DNA from: an uncultured Actinomycetes bacterium | GTDB lineage: Bacteria; Actinomycetota; Actinomycetes; Nanopelagicales; Nanopelagicaceae | Assembly (NCBI GenBank): GCA_903921405.1 | Contig: CAIXPV010000042.1 | Coordinates: 1 to 10,949, forward strand | Direction of reading: 5' to 3' | DNA: 10,949 nt | Shown: piece by piece, positions 1-7,417 of the stretch | How positions within the stretch are numbered: position 1 is the first letter of the stretch | How the letters are laid out: the number at the start of each line of letters is the position of its first letter | The notes under the pieces: generated by a model | The model's database searches: none | What the model saw: only the letters and a program-made list of their open reading frames with translations | Told to the model about the DNA's origin: nothing | Program-made: the position numbers and the translations under genes

Positions 1-81
1 GTTGGTTATGGTCTGGACTTTGATGAGAAATATCGCAACCTTCCATTTATCGCTGTGCTTGCCAAGCACATGTACTCATAA
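1..81 (+). CDS. hpt: Hypoxanthine phosphoribosyltransferase, C-terminal end (partial)
   Basis: The first 26 codons of the window, read in frame 1 and ended by TAA at 79-81, give a peptide containing VGYGLDFDEKYRNLPFI. This is the conserved C-terminal signature of bacterial hypoxanthine (guanine) phosphoribosyltransferase, in which the VGYGLD aspartate region lines the purine pocket. The enzyme salvages hypoxanthine and guanine with PRPP in the cytoplasm. The start and most of the gene lie to the left of the window. Its place just before ftsH (26-base gap) is the standard actinobacterial order tilS-hpt-ftsH, which supports the call despite the short visible piece. No terminator is seen after it, so ftsH may be cotranscribed. 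Confidence 0.85.
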   Translation, partial: VGYGLDFDEKYRNLPFIAVLAKHMYS

Positions 82-107
82 ACCTTTAGAAACGAGAAAT
101 CTAGAAA

Positions 108-2171
108 ATGTCTGACGCTAAAAAGCCAGTAAAGAACTCGGCCAAGAAAACTCCGCTGAAGAAAAGCTTTACAGGTAGCACTGCGCCTAAGAAGCCCGCA
201 ACCCGAGCAGGTCGTATCTTTCGTGGACCACTTTTCTGGATTCTTGTTGCAATCTTTTCTATCTCTATCTTTGGTCAGATAACTTCTGCAGGAAATCGAT
301 ATACCCAGATTGAGACTTCCCAAGCTTTAGATGCTATTTCGCAATCACAAGTTGAATCAGCTGAAATCGTTGACAAAGATCAGAAGATTCGATTAGTACT
401 TCGAACTGGTACAACAATTAAAGGTGCAACCAAAGTTGAAGCCTCTTATGTTGCCCGACAAGAGCCAACTCTTGTGGATGCTCTCACCTCAAATCCCCCT
501 TCAAAAGGCTGGAATGTAAGGGTTCCTTCACAGTCCCTTCTGGTCTCATTCTTGTTTTCAATCATTCCCTTCTTGCTGATTGGCTTTCTCTTCTTCTGGA
601 TGATGAGTCAGGCTCAGGGAGGAAATAAAGTATTTCAATTTGGACGCTCTCGAGCCAAGCTTCAAAATAACGATGTACCAAAGACCACATTTAAAGATGT
701 AGCTGGAGTCGATGAAGCTATCGCTGAACTTGAAGAGATAAAAGATTTCTTAGCTAACCCAGATAAGTACGGTGTGTTAGGGGCAAAGATTCCAAAGGGA
801 GTTTTACTTTTTGGCCCCCCAGGAACAGGTAAGACGCTTCTTGCACGTGCAGTTGCCGGAGAAGCAGGAGTGCCTTTCTATTCAATTTCAGGTTCAGATT
901 TTGTTGAGATGTTTGTTGGTGTTGGAGCCGCACGCGTGCGAGATCTGTTCAATCAAGCTAAAGAGAACTCACCCTCAATCGTCTTCGTAGACGAGATCGA
1001 TGCCGTTGGTCGCCAGCGTGGTGCAGGAATGGGTGGCGGTCATGATGAACGTGAACAAACTCTTAATCAGTTACTTGTTGAGATGGATGGATTTGAGGAG
1101 AATACAAAAGTAATTCTTATCGCAGCAACAAATCGCCCCGATGTTTTGGATCCTGCGCTTTTGCGTCCGGGTCGCTTTGATCGACAGATTGCAGTTGACC
1201 GACCAGATCTAAAAGGTCGTGAAGCAATCTTGGCAGTGCATGCAAAAAACAAACCTCTCAGTGAAGATGTAAAACTTGTTGACTATGCGCGCCGCACACC
1301 TGGATTTACTGGCGCCGATCTAGCCAATGTTCTTAATGAAGCCGCGTTGTTAACGGCTCGTGAAGAAAAGAAAGTAATCTCTAACTTTGAACTCGATGAA
1401 GCAATCGATCGAGTTATGGCTGGGCCTCAACGCAAATCACGCATCATGAGCGATGACGAACGTCGCGTAACGGCCTATCACGAAGGCGGGCATGCACTTG
1501 TGGCTCATGCACTGCCACATACTGATCCAGTTCATAAGATCACCATCATGCCGCGCGGGCGGGCCTTGGGTTACACAATGATTCTTCCCGATGAAGATCG
1601 CTACTCAACAACGCGCAATCAGTTGCTGGATCAGTTGGCTTATTCTCTCGGTGGCCGTGCGGCCGAGGAGTTAATCTTTCATGATCCATCTACTGGGGCT
1701 TCAAATGATATTGAGAAGGCAACTGCACTAGCTCGAGCGATGGTTACACAGTATGGAATGACTGAAGCGATCGGTGCCATTAAATTGGGCGCTGATAGCG
1801 ACGCACCATTTATGGGTCGCGACTATGGTCACCAGCGTGATTACTCAGAGAACATCGCTGGAATTGTGGATCGTGAAATCCGTAATCTCATCGAAAATGC
1901 ACACCAAGAGGCCTTCGATATTTTGGTAGCTAATCGCAAGATCTTAGATGAGATGGTTTTAGAGCTCCTTGATAAAGAAACCTTGAATAAGGAAGAGATT
2001 GCGACTATTTTCAAAAAGGTTAAATCTGTTACTGCACGACCGGCTTGGACTGGATCTATTACGCGTATTCCATCTGAACAACCTCCAGTTGAAGTTCCAC
2101 TTCGCACAGAGGCAGTGGTAGAAGTTAAGAAGCCAGCACGTCGCAAGAAGGCTCCAAGTGACGATCAATAA
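108..2171 (+). CDS. ftsH: ATP-dependent zinc metalloprotease FtsH
   Basis: This 687-residue membrane-anchored AAA+ protease degrades misfolded membrane proteins and short-lived regulators as a hexamer facing the cytoplasm. The N-terminal ~39 residues are rich in Lys, Ala and Pro and look disordered. A first membrane segment lies at about 42-60, an extracytoplasmic domain at about 61-143, and a second membrane segment at about 144-165. The AAA module has Walker A GPPGTGKT at 236-243, Walker B IVFVDEID at 291-298 and a second region of homology at about 339-360 ending in RPGRFDR. The protease domain has HEGGH at 458-462 (zinc ligands H458 and H462, catalytic E459), with the likely third ligand D534 in SNDIEKAT. 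The C-terminal ~40 residues are again basic and low in complexity. All catalytic residues are present and the length is normal. The ATG at 108 has only a weak purine-rich stretch upstream. The gene overlaps folE by 14 bases. Confidence 0.97.
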   Translation: MSDAKKPVKNSAKKTPLKKSFTGSTAPKKPATRAGRIFRGPLFWILVAIFSISIFGQITSAGNRYTQIETSQALDAISQSQVESAEIVDKDQKIRLVLRTGTTIKGATKVEASYVARQEPTLVDALTSNPPSKGWNVRVPSQSLLVSFLFSIIPFLLIGFLFFWMMSQAQGGNKVFQFGRSRAKLQNNDVPKTTFKDVAGVDEAIAELEEIKDFLANPDKYGVLGAKIPKGVLLFGPPGTGKTLLARAVAGEAGVPFYSISGSDFVEMFVGVGAARVRDLFNQAKENSPSIVFVDEIDAVGRQRGAGMGGGHDEREQTLNQLLVEMDGFEENTKVILIAATNRPDVLDPALLRPGRFDRQIAVDRPDLKGREAILAVHAKNKPLSEDVKLVDYARRTPGFTGADLANVLNEAALLTAREEKKVISNFELDEAIDRVMAGPQRKSRIMSDDERRVTAYHEGGHALVAHALPHTDPVHKITIMPRGRALGYTMILPDEDRYSTTRNQLLDQLAYSLGGRAAEELIFHDPSTGASNDIEKATALARAMVTQYGMTEAIGAIKLGADSDAPFMGRDYGHQRDYSENIAGIVDREIRNLIENAHQEAFDILVANRKILDEMVLELLDKETLNKEEIATIFKKVKSVTARPAWTGSITRIPSEQPPVEVPLRTEAVVEVKKPARRKKAPSDDQ

Positions 2172-2760
2172 AGTATCGGTGACCGATGGCCGAGCATCAG
2201 GACCATATGATCAAGAGCGTGCTGAAAAAGCGGTTCGCGAACTTTTACTTGCCCTTGGCGAAGATCCAGATCGTGATGGGTTAAAGGAAACTCCAGCTCG
2301 TGTTGCACGCGCAATGAAAGAGAACTTTGGTGGTCTCTGGCAGTCACCTGAAGATGTTTTAACAACAACATTTGATATTGGCCACGAAGAGCTAGTAATT
2401 GTTCGCGATATTGAAGTGTTTTCTCACTGTGAGCACCATTTAACGCCTTTTCATGGCGTAGCCCATATTGGCTATATCCCACGCGGCAAAATTACTGGAC
2501 TCTCAAAGTTAGCCCGATTAGTGGATGTATATGCAAAACGACCACAAGTTCAGGAACGATTAACGACTCAAATCGCCGATGCGTTAGTAGAGATTCTTGA
2601 CCCGCTTGGTGTAATTGTAATTATTGACTGCGAACATCTGTGTATGTCTATGCGTGGAGTTAAGAAGTCTCAAGCAAGAACAACAACAAGTGCTGTACGA
2701 GGTGCACTGCAAAATGCTGCAACTCGCGCAGAGGCAATCAGTCTTATTACACATCGGTAG
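2158..2760 (+). CDS. folE: GTP cyclohydrolase I
   Basis: This enzyme opens GTP to 7,8-dihydroneopterin triphosphate with release of formate, the first step of folate synthesis. The 200-residue product has the zinc site C91/H94 in HCEHHLTPFHG and C162 in CEHLCMSMRG. These sit at the same spacing as Cys110, His113 and Cys181 of the E. coli enzyme. The family stretches RGKITGLSKLARLV (about 109-122) and RPQVQERL (about 128-135) are intact. The GTG start at 2158 has a good Shine-Dalgarno AGAAGG inside the end of ftsH about six bases upstream, and gives a 14-base overlap with ftsH. A second in-frame GTG at 2179 is a possible alternative start and would remove seven residues without touching conserved sequence. 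The stop is TAG. It is the first of four tightly packed folate genes, very likely cotranscribed with ftsH. Confidence 0.96.
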   Translation: MTINKVSVTDGRASGPYDQERAEKAVRELLLALGEDPDRDGLKETPARVARAMKENFGGLWQSPEDVLTTTFDIGHEELVIVRDIEVFSHCEHHLTPFHGVAHIGYIPRGKITGLSKLARLVDVYAKRPQVQERLTTQIADALVEILDPLGVIVIIDCEHLCMSMRGVKKSQARTTTSAVRGALQNAATRAEAISLITHR

Positions 2761-2765
2761 ACACC

Positions 2766-3521
2766 ATGATCATTATGGGCATTCTCAATGTCACGCCAGA
2801 TTCTTTTGCCGATGGTGGCCGCCATAATTCGCTAGAAGCGGCGGTAATGCACGGTAAGCAAATGATTTCAGAGGGCGTAGACATAATAGATATCGGCGGT
2901 GAATCCACACGCCCGGGTGCCGAAAGAGTTAGCGAGAGCGAAGAGCTTTCACGAGTTATCCCAGTAATAACCGAACTATCAAAACTAGGCGTAACAATAA
3001 GTATAGATACGATGCGTGCTAGTACGGCGCGGGCAGCAGTATTGGCTGGGGCTAATATTATTAATGATGTTAGTGGGGGATTAGCCGATCCAGAGATGCT
3101 TGCAACTGCTGCAGATCTAAAAACCCCTTACATTGCTATGCATTGGCGTGGTCAATCAAAAGATATGAACTCATTAGCAAACTACAACAACGTGGTCGAT
3201 GAAGTAGTACATGAATTACACGAACGAATTACTGCTGCTCTGGAGGCTGGAATTAGTAACAATAATTTAATTATCGACCCGGGTATTGGTTTTGCTAAGA
3301 ATGCCGATCACAACTGGGAAATCATTGACAATATTGATGTTTTTGTGGCTTTGGGATACCGGGTACTTGTCGGCGGCTCACGCAAACGATTCTTAGGCGC
3401 CGATACGCCTGATGAGCGTGAAATCGCCTCAATTGCTTTGACTAAGCGACTTGGCACAAGTGGAATCTGGGGAGTTAGAGTTCACTCTGTGAAGCCCCAT
3501 AAAGATGTGTTGTCGGCATGA
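2766..3521 (+). CDS. folP: Dihydropteroate synthase
   Basis: Condenses 6-hydroxymethyl-7,8-dihydropterin pyrophosphate with p-aminobenzoate to give dihydropteroate; the family is the target of sulfonamides. The 251-residue TIM-barrel protein shows the family motifs in order: GILNVTPDSFADGG (5-18), DIGGESTRPGA (42-52), SIDT (79-82), IINDVSGG (98-105), MHWRG (125-129), IIDPGIGFAKN (169-179), GGSRKRFLG (203-211, with the pterin-binding lysine K207) and RVH (238-240), whose Arg and His contact the pyrophosphate. The residue after RVH is Ser where Asp or Glu is more usual, a minor difference. The start is ATG 2766, five bases after folE; the Shine-Dalgarno sequence is poor, so translational coupling with folE is likely. 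ATG 2775 is an alternative start three residues in. The stop overlaps the folB start by four bases. Confidence 0.96.
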   Translation: MIIMGILNVTPDSFADGGRHNSLEAAVMHGKQMISEGVDIIDIGGESTRPGAERVSESEELSRVIPVITELSKLGVTISIDTMRASTARAAVLAGANIINDVSGGLADPEMLATAADLKTPYIAMHWRGQSKDMNSLANYNNVVDEVVHELHERITAALEAGISNNNLIIDPGIGFAKNADHNWEIIDNIDVFVALGYRVLVGGSRKRFLGADTPDEREIASIALTKRLGTSGIWGVRVHSVKPHKDVLSA

Positions 3522-3880
3522 GCGACTCGATACTCATAACTGGAATCCATGGTTTTGGCTATCACGGCCTATTTGATCACGAACGCACCAATGGTCAGGA
3601 TTTTTTCGTCGACGTTTTAATGCACGTGGACTTATTGGCTGCATCGTTGAGTGATGACATAGAAGACACGGTTAACTATGGCTTGATAACTGAGTTGGTA
3701 GTCAATGAGATTACAAGCGATCCCGTTTCATTGATTGAAAAACTAGCTGGTCGCATTGCTGAAAAGATTCTTAATTCACAGGAAAAAGCTTTGGAAGTAA
3801 CGGTAACGGTTCATAAACCCCAAGCACCTGTCGGCGTACAAGTTACAGATATTGCAGTAGCGATTACTCGAACGCGATGA
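3518..3880 (+). CDS. folB: Dihydroneopterin aldolase
   Basis: Cleaves 7,8-dihydroneopterin to 6-hydroxymethyl-7,8-dihydropterin and glycolaldehyde, supplying the substrate of FolK. The 120-residue length is typical. The conserved stretches are GFGYHGLFDHER (12-23), DTVNYG (50-55), LIEKLAGRIA (72-81) and VHKPQAPV (98-105). The active-site residues E22, Y54, E74 and K100 fall at the numbers known for the Staphylococcus aureus enzyme. The ATG overlaps the folP TGA (ATGA), and the TGA of folB in turn overlaps the folK ATG, so the three proteins are probably made by coupled translation. As in other bacteria, a separate phosphatase must act between FolE and FolB; none is in this window. Confidence 0.95.
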   Translation: MSDSILITGIHGFGYHGLFDHERTNGQDFFVDVLMHVDLLAASLSDDIEDTVNYGLITELVVNEITSDPVSLIEKLAGRIAEKILNSQEKALEVTVTVHKPQAPVGVQVTDIAVAITRTR

Positions 3881-4332
3881 AAGCAGTAATTGCCCTGGGT
3901 GCAAATATTGGAGATCCACGCGCTAACGTAGATTTAGCTATAGCTCTATTGCGAGAAGCAAGTGATGTGCAAGCCGTTTCTTCTTATTACACAACTGCCC
4001 CAGTTGGTGGACCACAACAACCAGATTATGTAAATGCAGTGTGCATCGTAGAAAGTGAGCTTCCGGCACTGGACTTATTATCAGTAATGCATGGGATTGA
4101 GAAAACGCTAGGAAGGCAGCGCAATGAACGCTGGGGACCACGAACAATAGATTTAGATCTAATTCAATACGGTTCGATAATCAGTCACAGCGAAGAACTG
4201 GAATTACCGCATCCTCGGGCGCATGAGCGCAGATTTGTTCTAGAACCATGGTGTGAAGTCGATCCAGCAGCGATACTGCTGACACATGGGCCGATAAAGC
4301 AACTTTTGGCGCAATTGCCCGATAGGCCGTAA
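3877..4332 (+). CDS. folK: 2-amino-4-hydroxy-6-hydroxymethyldihydropteridine pyrophosphokinase (HPPK)
   Basis: Transfers pyrophosphate from ATP to 6-hydroxymethyl-7,8-dihydropterin, making the substrate of FolP. The 151-residue protein starts with the family strand ALGANIGDP (6-14), has TTAPVGGPQQPDYVNAV (39-55) and carries the signature RWGPRTIDLDLI (85-96). The two aspartates of that signature, D92 and D94, correspond to the magnesium ligands Asp95 and Asp97 of the E. coli enzyme. LPHPRAHERRFVLEPW (110-125) closes the active site. The gene starts in the ATGA overlap with folB and ends with TAA at 4330-4332. In many actinobacteria a small DUF3180 membrane protein gene follows folK; it is not present here. 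Confidence 0.95.
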   Translation: MKAVIALGANIGDPRANVDLAIALLREASDVQAVSSYYTTAPVGGPQQPDYVNAVCIVESELPALDLLSVMHGIEKTLGRQRNERWGPRTIDLDLIQYGSIISHSEELELPHPRAHERRFVLEPWCEVDPAAILLTHGPIKQLLAQLPDRP

Positions 4333-4335
4333 ACT
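4306..4335 (+). promoter_or_regulatory. Possible promoter for panC-coaX
   Basis: A TTGGCG (4306-4311, four of six matches to the -35 consensus) is separated by 18 bases from TAAACT (4330-4335), which fits the actinobacterial -10 pattern TANNNT. It overlaps the end of folK and would start RNA roughly 30 bases before the panC ATG. A 42-base gap in an otherwise gap-free cluster makes a promoter here reasonable, but this rests on hexamer matches alone. Confidence 0.35.
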
Positions 4336-4374
4336 TAAAACACCTCGCCCGGTACCTGAAAGGACTGGAGCCAT

Positions 4375-5124
4375 ATGAGCGTATTAGTGCCAACGATGGG
4401 CGCCTTGCATAAAGGCCACCAAGCGTTGATTAAGCGTGCACGTTCAATGAGCAAAGAAGTTGTCGTGAGCATCTTTGTTAATCCACTTCAATTTGAAAAC
4501 GAAGAAGATATAGTGAAATATCCCCGCTCACCGGAGCGCGATATTCAGCTAGCAACTCTGGCCGGTGCAACCGAGATTTGGATGCCTGATTACGAAGAGA
4601 TTTATCCCGGAGAGATTACAAAACTACATGCAGGGCCACTGGGAGATATATATGAAGGCGCATCCAGACCGGGACATTTCGATGGTGTTGTAACGGTCGT
4701 TAGTAGATTATTTGAGATTGTAAAACCCGATACAGCGATTTTTGGCGAGAAGGACTTCCAGCAACTACAGATTATACGAGCCTTAAAAAAATCCGTTGAA
4801 ATAATTGGAGTACCTACCGTTCGAGAATTTGACGGCCTGGCACTGTCATCGCGCAATGTTCGCCTAACACCTGAGGGTCGCATTAGTGCGAATGTGATTT
4901 ACCGAGCAATGGCTGCGGCTCGCTTAGCTCCAACTGTTGCAATTGCGCAAGAGATAATTTCAACCACAATTGCAACTGATTCGTCCTTCAAGTGCGACTA
5001 TGCGGTAATCGTGGATGAAGATGATTTTACTGAAGCTACTGATATGACAAAACATAAACGTGCGATTATCGCTGGTTGGATAGATGGCGTGCGACTTATA
5101 GATAATATGCGAATGGGTGCCTAA
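4375..5124 (+). CDS. panC: Pantothenate synthetase (short N-terminus)
   Basis: Joins pantoate and beta-alanine with ATP, through a pantoyl adenylate, to give pantothenate. The 249-residue protein has the nucleotide-binding VPTMGALHKGH (5-15, HIGH-like HKGH at 12-15), FVNPLQF (34-40), EGASRPGHFDGV (94-105), FGEKDFQQL (123-131) and the LSSRN loop (157-161). These cover the known active-site elements. The protein is short at its front: family members usually have about 20 more residues (a strand and a helix) before VPTMG, whereas here there are four. An in-frame TGA at 4357-4359 and the absence of any start between it and ATG 4375 fix this start. Purine-rich AAAGGA and GGAG lie just upstream. 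The TAA overlaps the coaX ATG by one base (TAATG). The beta-alanine-making panD, often next to panC in actinobacteria, is not adjacent. Confidence 0.93.
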   Translation: MSVLVPTMGALHKGHQALIKRARSMSKEVVVSIFVNPLQFENEEDIVKYPRSPERDIQLATLAGATEIWMPDYEEIYPGEITKLHAGPLGDIYEGASRPGHFDGVVTVVSRLFEIVKPDTAIFGEKDFQQLQIIRALKKSVEIIGVPTVREFDGLALSSRNVRLTPEGRISANVIYRAMAAARLAPTVAIAQEIISTTIATDSSFKCDYAVIVDEDDFTEATDMTKHKRAIIAGWIDGVRLIDNMRMGA

Positions 5125-5888
5125 TGCTGCTAACAATTGATGTAGGTAATACAAATACTGTTTTAGGAATTTTTGATGGCGACGAACTTATACGTTCATG
5201 GCGCGTTAAAACCGATCCGCGCAGTACTGCCGATGAATTATGGTTGCAGTACCGTTCTTTAGTTGAAGATTTCACTGTTACTGGATTATCAATTTGCTCT
5301 ACCGTGCCAGCAACATTGCGTGAACTTCGTAGCATGATTGCAGACTATTTTGCCGACGTTCGAACAACCATAGTTGAGCCAGGAATCAAGACTGGCGTTC
5401 CTTTATTGGTTGATAATCCAAAGGAGATTGGTGCCGACCGTATAGTTAATACGCTTGCTGCGCACACATTATTTGGGGGCCCGGCGATTGTTGTTGATTT
5501 CGGAACTTCAACTAATTTAGATGTCGTCTCGCCTAAAGGTGAGTTTTTAGGTGGAGCACTTGCCCCGGGCATTGAAATCTCAGTGGACGCGCTAGCTGCA
5601 CGCGCCGCTCAACTTCGTAAAGTTGAACTTGTACGACCTAAAAATGTCATAGGCAAAAATACCGTTGAAGCTTTGCAGTCGGGCACAATCTTCGGTTTTG
5701 CTGGCCAAGTTGATGGCTTAGTTGATCGAATAACTGCAGAACTGGCCGAGTCATATTCGGGCAAACCAACGGTTATCGCCACAGGTGGTTTAGCCCCACT
5801 AATTATTGGTGTCTCAGAAACTATAGATAAACATGAGCCAGATTTAACCTTGATTGGCCTTCGCTTAATTCACGAACGAAATGCTTGA
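5124..5888 (+). CDS. coaX: Type III pantothenate kinase
   Basis: Phosphorylates pantothenate to 4'-phosphopantothenate, the first committed step of coenzyme A synthesis, acting directly on the product of PanC. The 254-residue protein belongs to the ASKHA fold. It has the phosphate-binding DVGNTN at 6-11, GADR at 103-106 (a conserved active-site aspartate), the second phosphate loop DFGTSTNLD at 125-133, GGALAPGI at about 143-150 and a C-terminal ATGG motif. The FGTSTN form in place of FGTATT is usual in actinobacterial CoaX. The start overlaps the panC stop by one base, so the two are translationally coupled. The type III enzyme is not feedback-inhibited by CoA in characterised members, unlike CoaA. 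Confidence 0.95.
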   Translation: MLLTIDVGNTNTVLGIFDGDELIRSWRVKTDPRSTADELWLQYRSLVEDFTVTGLSICSTVPATLRELRSMIADYFADVRTTIVEPGIKTGVPLLVDNPKEIGADRIVNTLAAHTLFGGPAIVVDFGTSTNLDVVSPKGEFLGGALAPGIEISVDALAARAAQLRKVELVRPKNVIGKNTVEALQSGTIFGFAGQVDGLVDRITAELAESYSGKPTVIATGGLAPLIIGVSETIDKHEPDLTLIGLRLIHERNA

Positions 5889-5893
5889 GTCGC

Positions 5894-5899
5894 TAGACT
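5894..5899 (+). promoter_or_regulatory. Possible -10 box of a near-leaderless lysS promoter
   Basis: TAGACT fits the TANNNT pattern of actinobacterial -10 boxes and ends ten bases before the lysS ATG. The intervening sequence is pyrimidine-rich with no Shine-Dalgarno sequence. RNA starting about seven bases after the box would have a leader of only a few bases or none. No convincing -35 box is visible at 16-18 bases upstream, which is common for such promoters but weakens the call. Confidence 0.4.
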
Positions 5900-5909
5900 T
5901 CCCCTCACT

Positions 5910-7415
5910 ATGAGTACTGAAAATCCATCTATCGAAGAAGACCTGCCAGAACAGTTGCGGATTCGCCGTGAAAAGCGCGCAGCGCTAATTGAGGGCGGGG
6001 TTGAGCCATACCCAGTTTCAGTGCCTCGAACAAAGTCACTAAAAACAGTTCGCGCCGAGCATGAGGGCCTAGAGATTGATGTTGCAACTGGCGTTACTGA
6101 AAGCCTGACGGGCCGCATAATATTTAAGCGCGATACAGGGAAACTTTGTTTTGCAACTTTGCGTGAAGGTGATGGAACTGAACTTCAAGCGATGTTTTCG
6201 TTAGACAAAGTTGGTCAAGAGTCAATTGATTCATGGAAGTCTGATATTGATTTAGGGGACATAGTTTCAGTGACTGGTGAAATAATTACTTCAAAGCGCG
6301 GAGAGCTTTCAATCCTTGCTAATTCGTGGACGTTAGCTTCTAAATCATTGCGACCTTTACCAAATGATCACAAACCAATGTCTGAGGAGACGCGCGTCCG
6401 CATGCGCTACGTCGATTTAATTGTGCGCCCAGAAGCGCGCGCTAATGCGCGATTGCGCCCGATGGTTATGAGCTCACTGCGCGAGACTTTTGCAAAGGCT
6501 GATTTCATTGAAGTTGAAACCCCTATGTTGCAGGTCATGCATGGTGGCGCCGCTGCCCGCCCGTTTAAGTCTTTTTCTAACGCCTATGACATGGAGTTGT
6601 TCTTGCGCATTGCGCCTGAGCTATTTTTGAAGCGTTGCGTAGTCGGTGGCATTGAACGCGTCTTTGAGATCAATCGAAACTTCCGCAATGAAGGCGCTGA
6701 CTCATCGCACTCACCAGAGTTTGTAATGATCGAGAGCTATCAGGCCTATGGCGACTGGAAATCCATCGCCGAACTAACTCGCTCACTTGTTCAAAATGCT
6801 GCTTTAGCGGTTGCAGGTTCACATGTGGTTACTCACCATGATGGGCGTCAAGCCGATTTAGGTGGAAGTTGGCGAGAAATATCGCTCTATGACGCTATTT
6901 CAGAGGGTGTTGGCCAAAAGGTCAGCGCACTTACACATATTGATGAGTTAAAAACAATTGCAACAAAACTAGGTATGAAGATTGATCCTAAGTGGATTAC
7001 GGGAAAGTTAGCTGAAGAAATCTTTGAACATGTTGCTAAAGATCAGTTGATTGAACCTACCTTTGTTATGGGATTTCCCGTTGATACATCTCCACTGGTG
7101 CGTGCCCACCGCGAAATTCCAGGTGTTGTTGAAAAATGGGATCTCTATGTCGATGGTTTTGAATTAGCAACTGGATATTCAGAGCTCATTGATCCGGTAA
7201 TTCAACGTGATCGTTTGGTTGAACAGTCAACATTAGGCTCTAAGGGTGATTTAGAAGCGATGCAAGTAGATGAAGATTTCTTGCGAGCAATGGAGTTTGC
7301 AATGCCACCAACTGGTGGAATGGGTATGGGTGTGGATCGTTTACTGATGGCTTTAACTGGTCTAGGAATTCGCGAAACTATTTTATTTCCATTAGTAAAA
7401 CCTGAAAGCGATTAA
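5910..7415 (+). CDS. lysS: Lysyl-tRNA synthetase, class II
   Basis: Charges tRNA(Lys) with lysine in the cytoplasm. The 501-residue length is typical of bacterial LysRS. An N-terminal OB-fold anticodon-binding domain occupies about 65-150, including RDTGKLCFATLREGDGTELQ. The class II catalytic core follows, with EVETPML in motif 1 (201-207), motif 2 around FEINRNFRNEG (252-262) and motif 3 GMGMGVDR (470-477). The ARPFKSFSNAYDMELFLRIA stretch (216-235) and DSSHSPEFVMIE (264-275) are the actinobacterial form of the lysine pocket region. The start at ATG 5910 gives the usual EDLPEQLRIRREKR opening. It has no Shine-Dalgarno sequence, only pyrimidines, which suggests leaderless or coupled initiation 21 bases after coaX. 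Nothing in the active site appears missing. Confidence 0.97.
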   Translation: MSTENPSIEEDLPEQLRIRREKRAALIEGGVEPYPVSVPRTKSLKTVRAEHEGLEIDVATGVTESLTGRIIFKRDTGKLCFATLREGDGTELQAMFSLDKVGQESIDSWKSDIDLGDIVSVTGEIITSKRGELSILANSWTLASKSLRPLPNDHKPMSEETRVRMRYVDLIVRPEARANARLRPMVMSSLRETFAKADFIEVETPMLQVMHGGAAARPFKSFSNAYDMELFLRIAPELFLKRCVVGGIERVFEINRNFRNEGADSSHSPEFVMIESYQAYGDWKSIAELTRSLVQNAALAVAGSHVVTHHDGRQADLGGSWREISLYDAISEGVGQKVSALTHIDELKTIATKLGMKIDPKWITGKLAEEIFEHVAKDQLIEPTFVMGFPVDTSPLVRAHREIPGVVEKWDLYVDGFELATGYSELIDPVIQRDRLVEQSTLGSKGDLEAMQVDEDFLRAMEFAMPPTGGMGMGVDRLLMALTGLGIRETILFPLVKPESD

Positions 7416-7417
7416 TT

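Noticed and set aside
6..323. Antisense open frame opposite the hpt end and ftsH start (105 codons)
   Set aside because: It covers the hpt tail and the N-terminal part of ftsH on the opposite strand; the translation is Cys/Arg/Ser-rich with no family features.
2165..2482. Antisense open frame opposite folE (105 codons)
   Set aside because: It lies wholly opposite a conserved gene, its translation shows no recognisable domain, and it has no sensible gene spacing.
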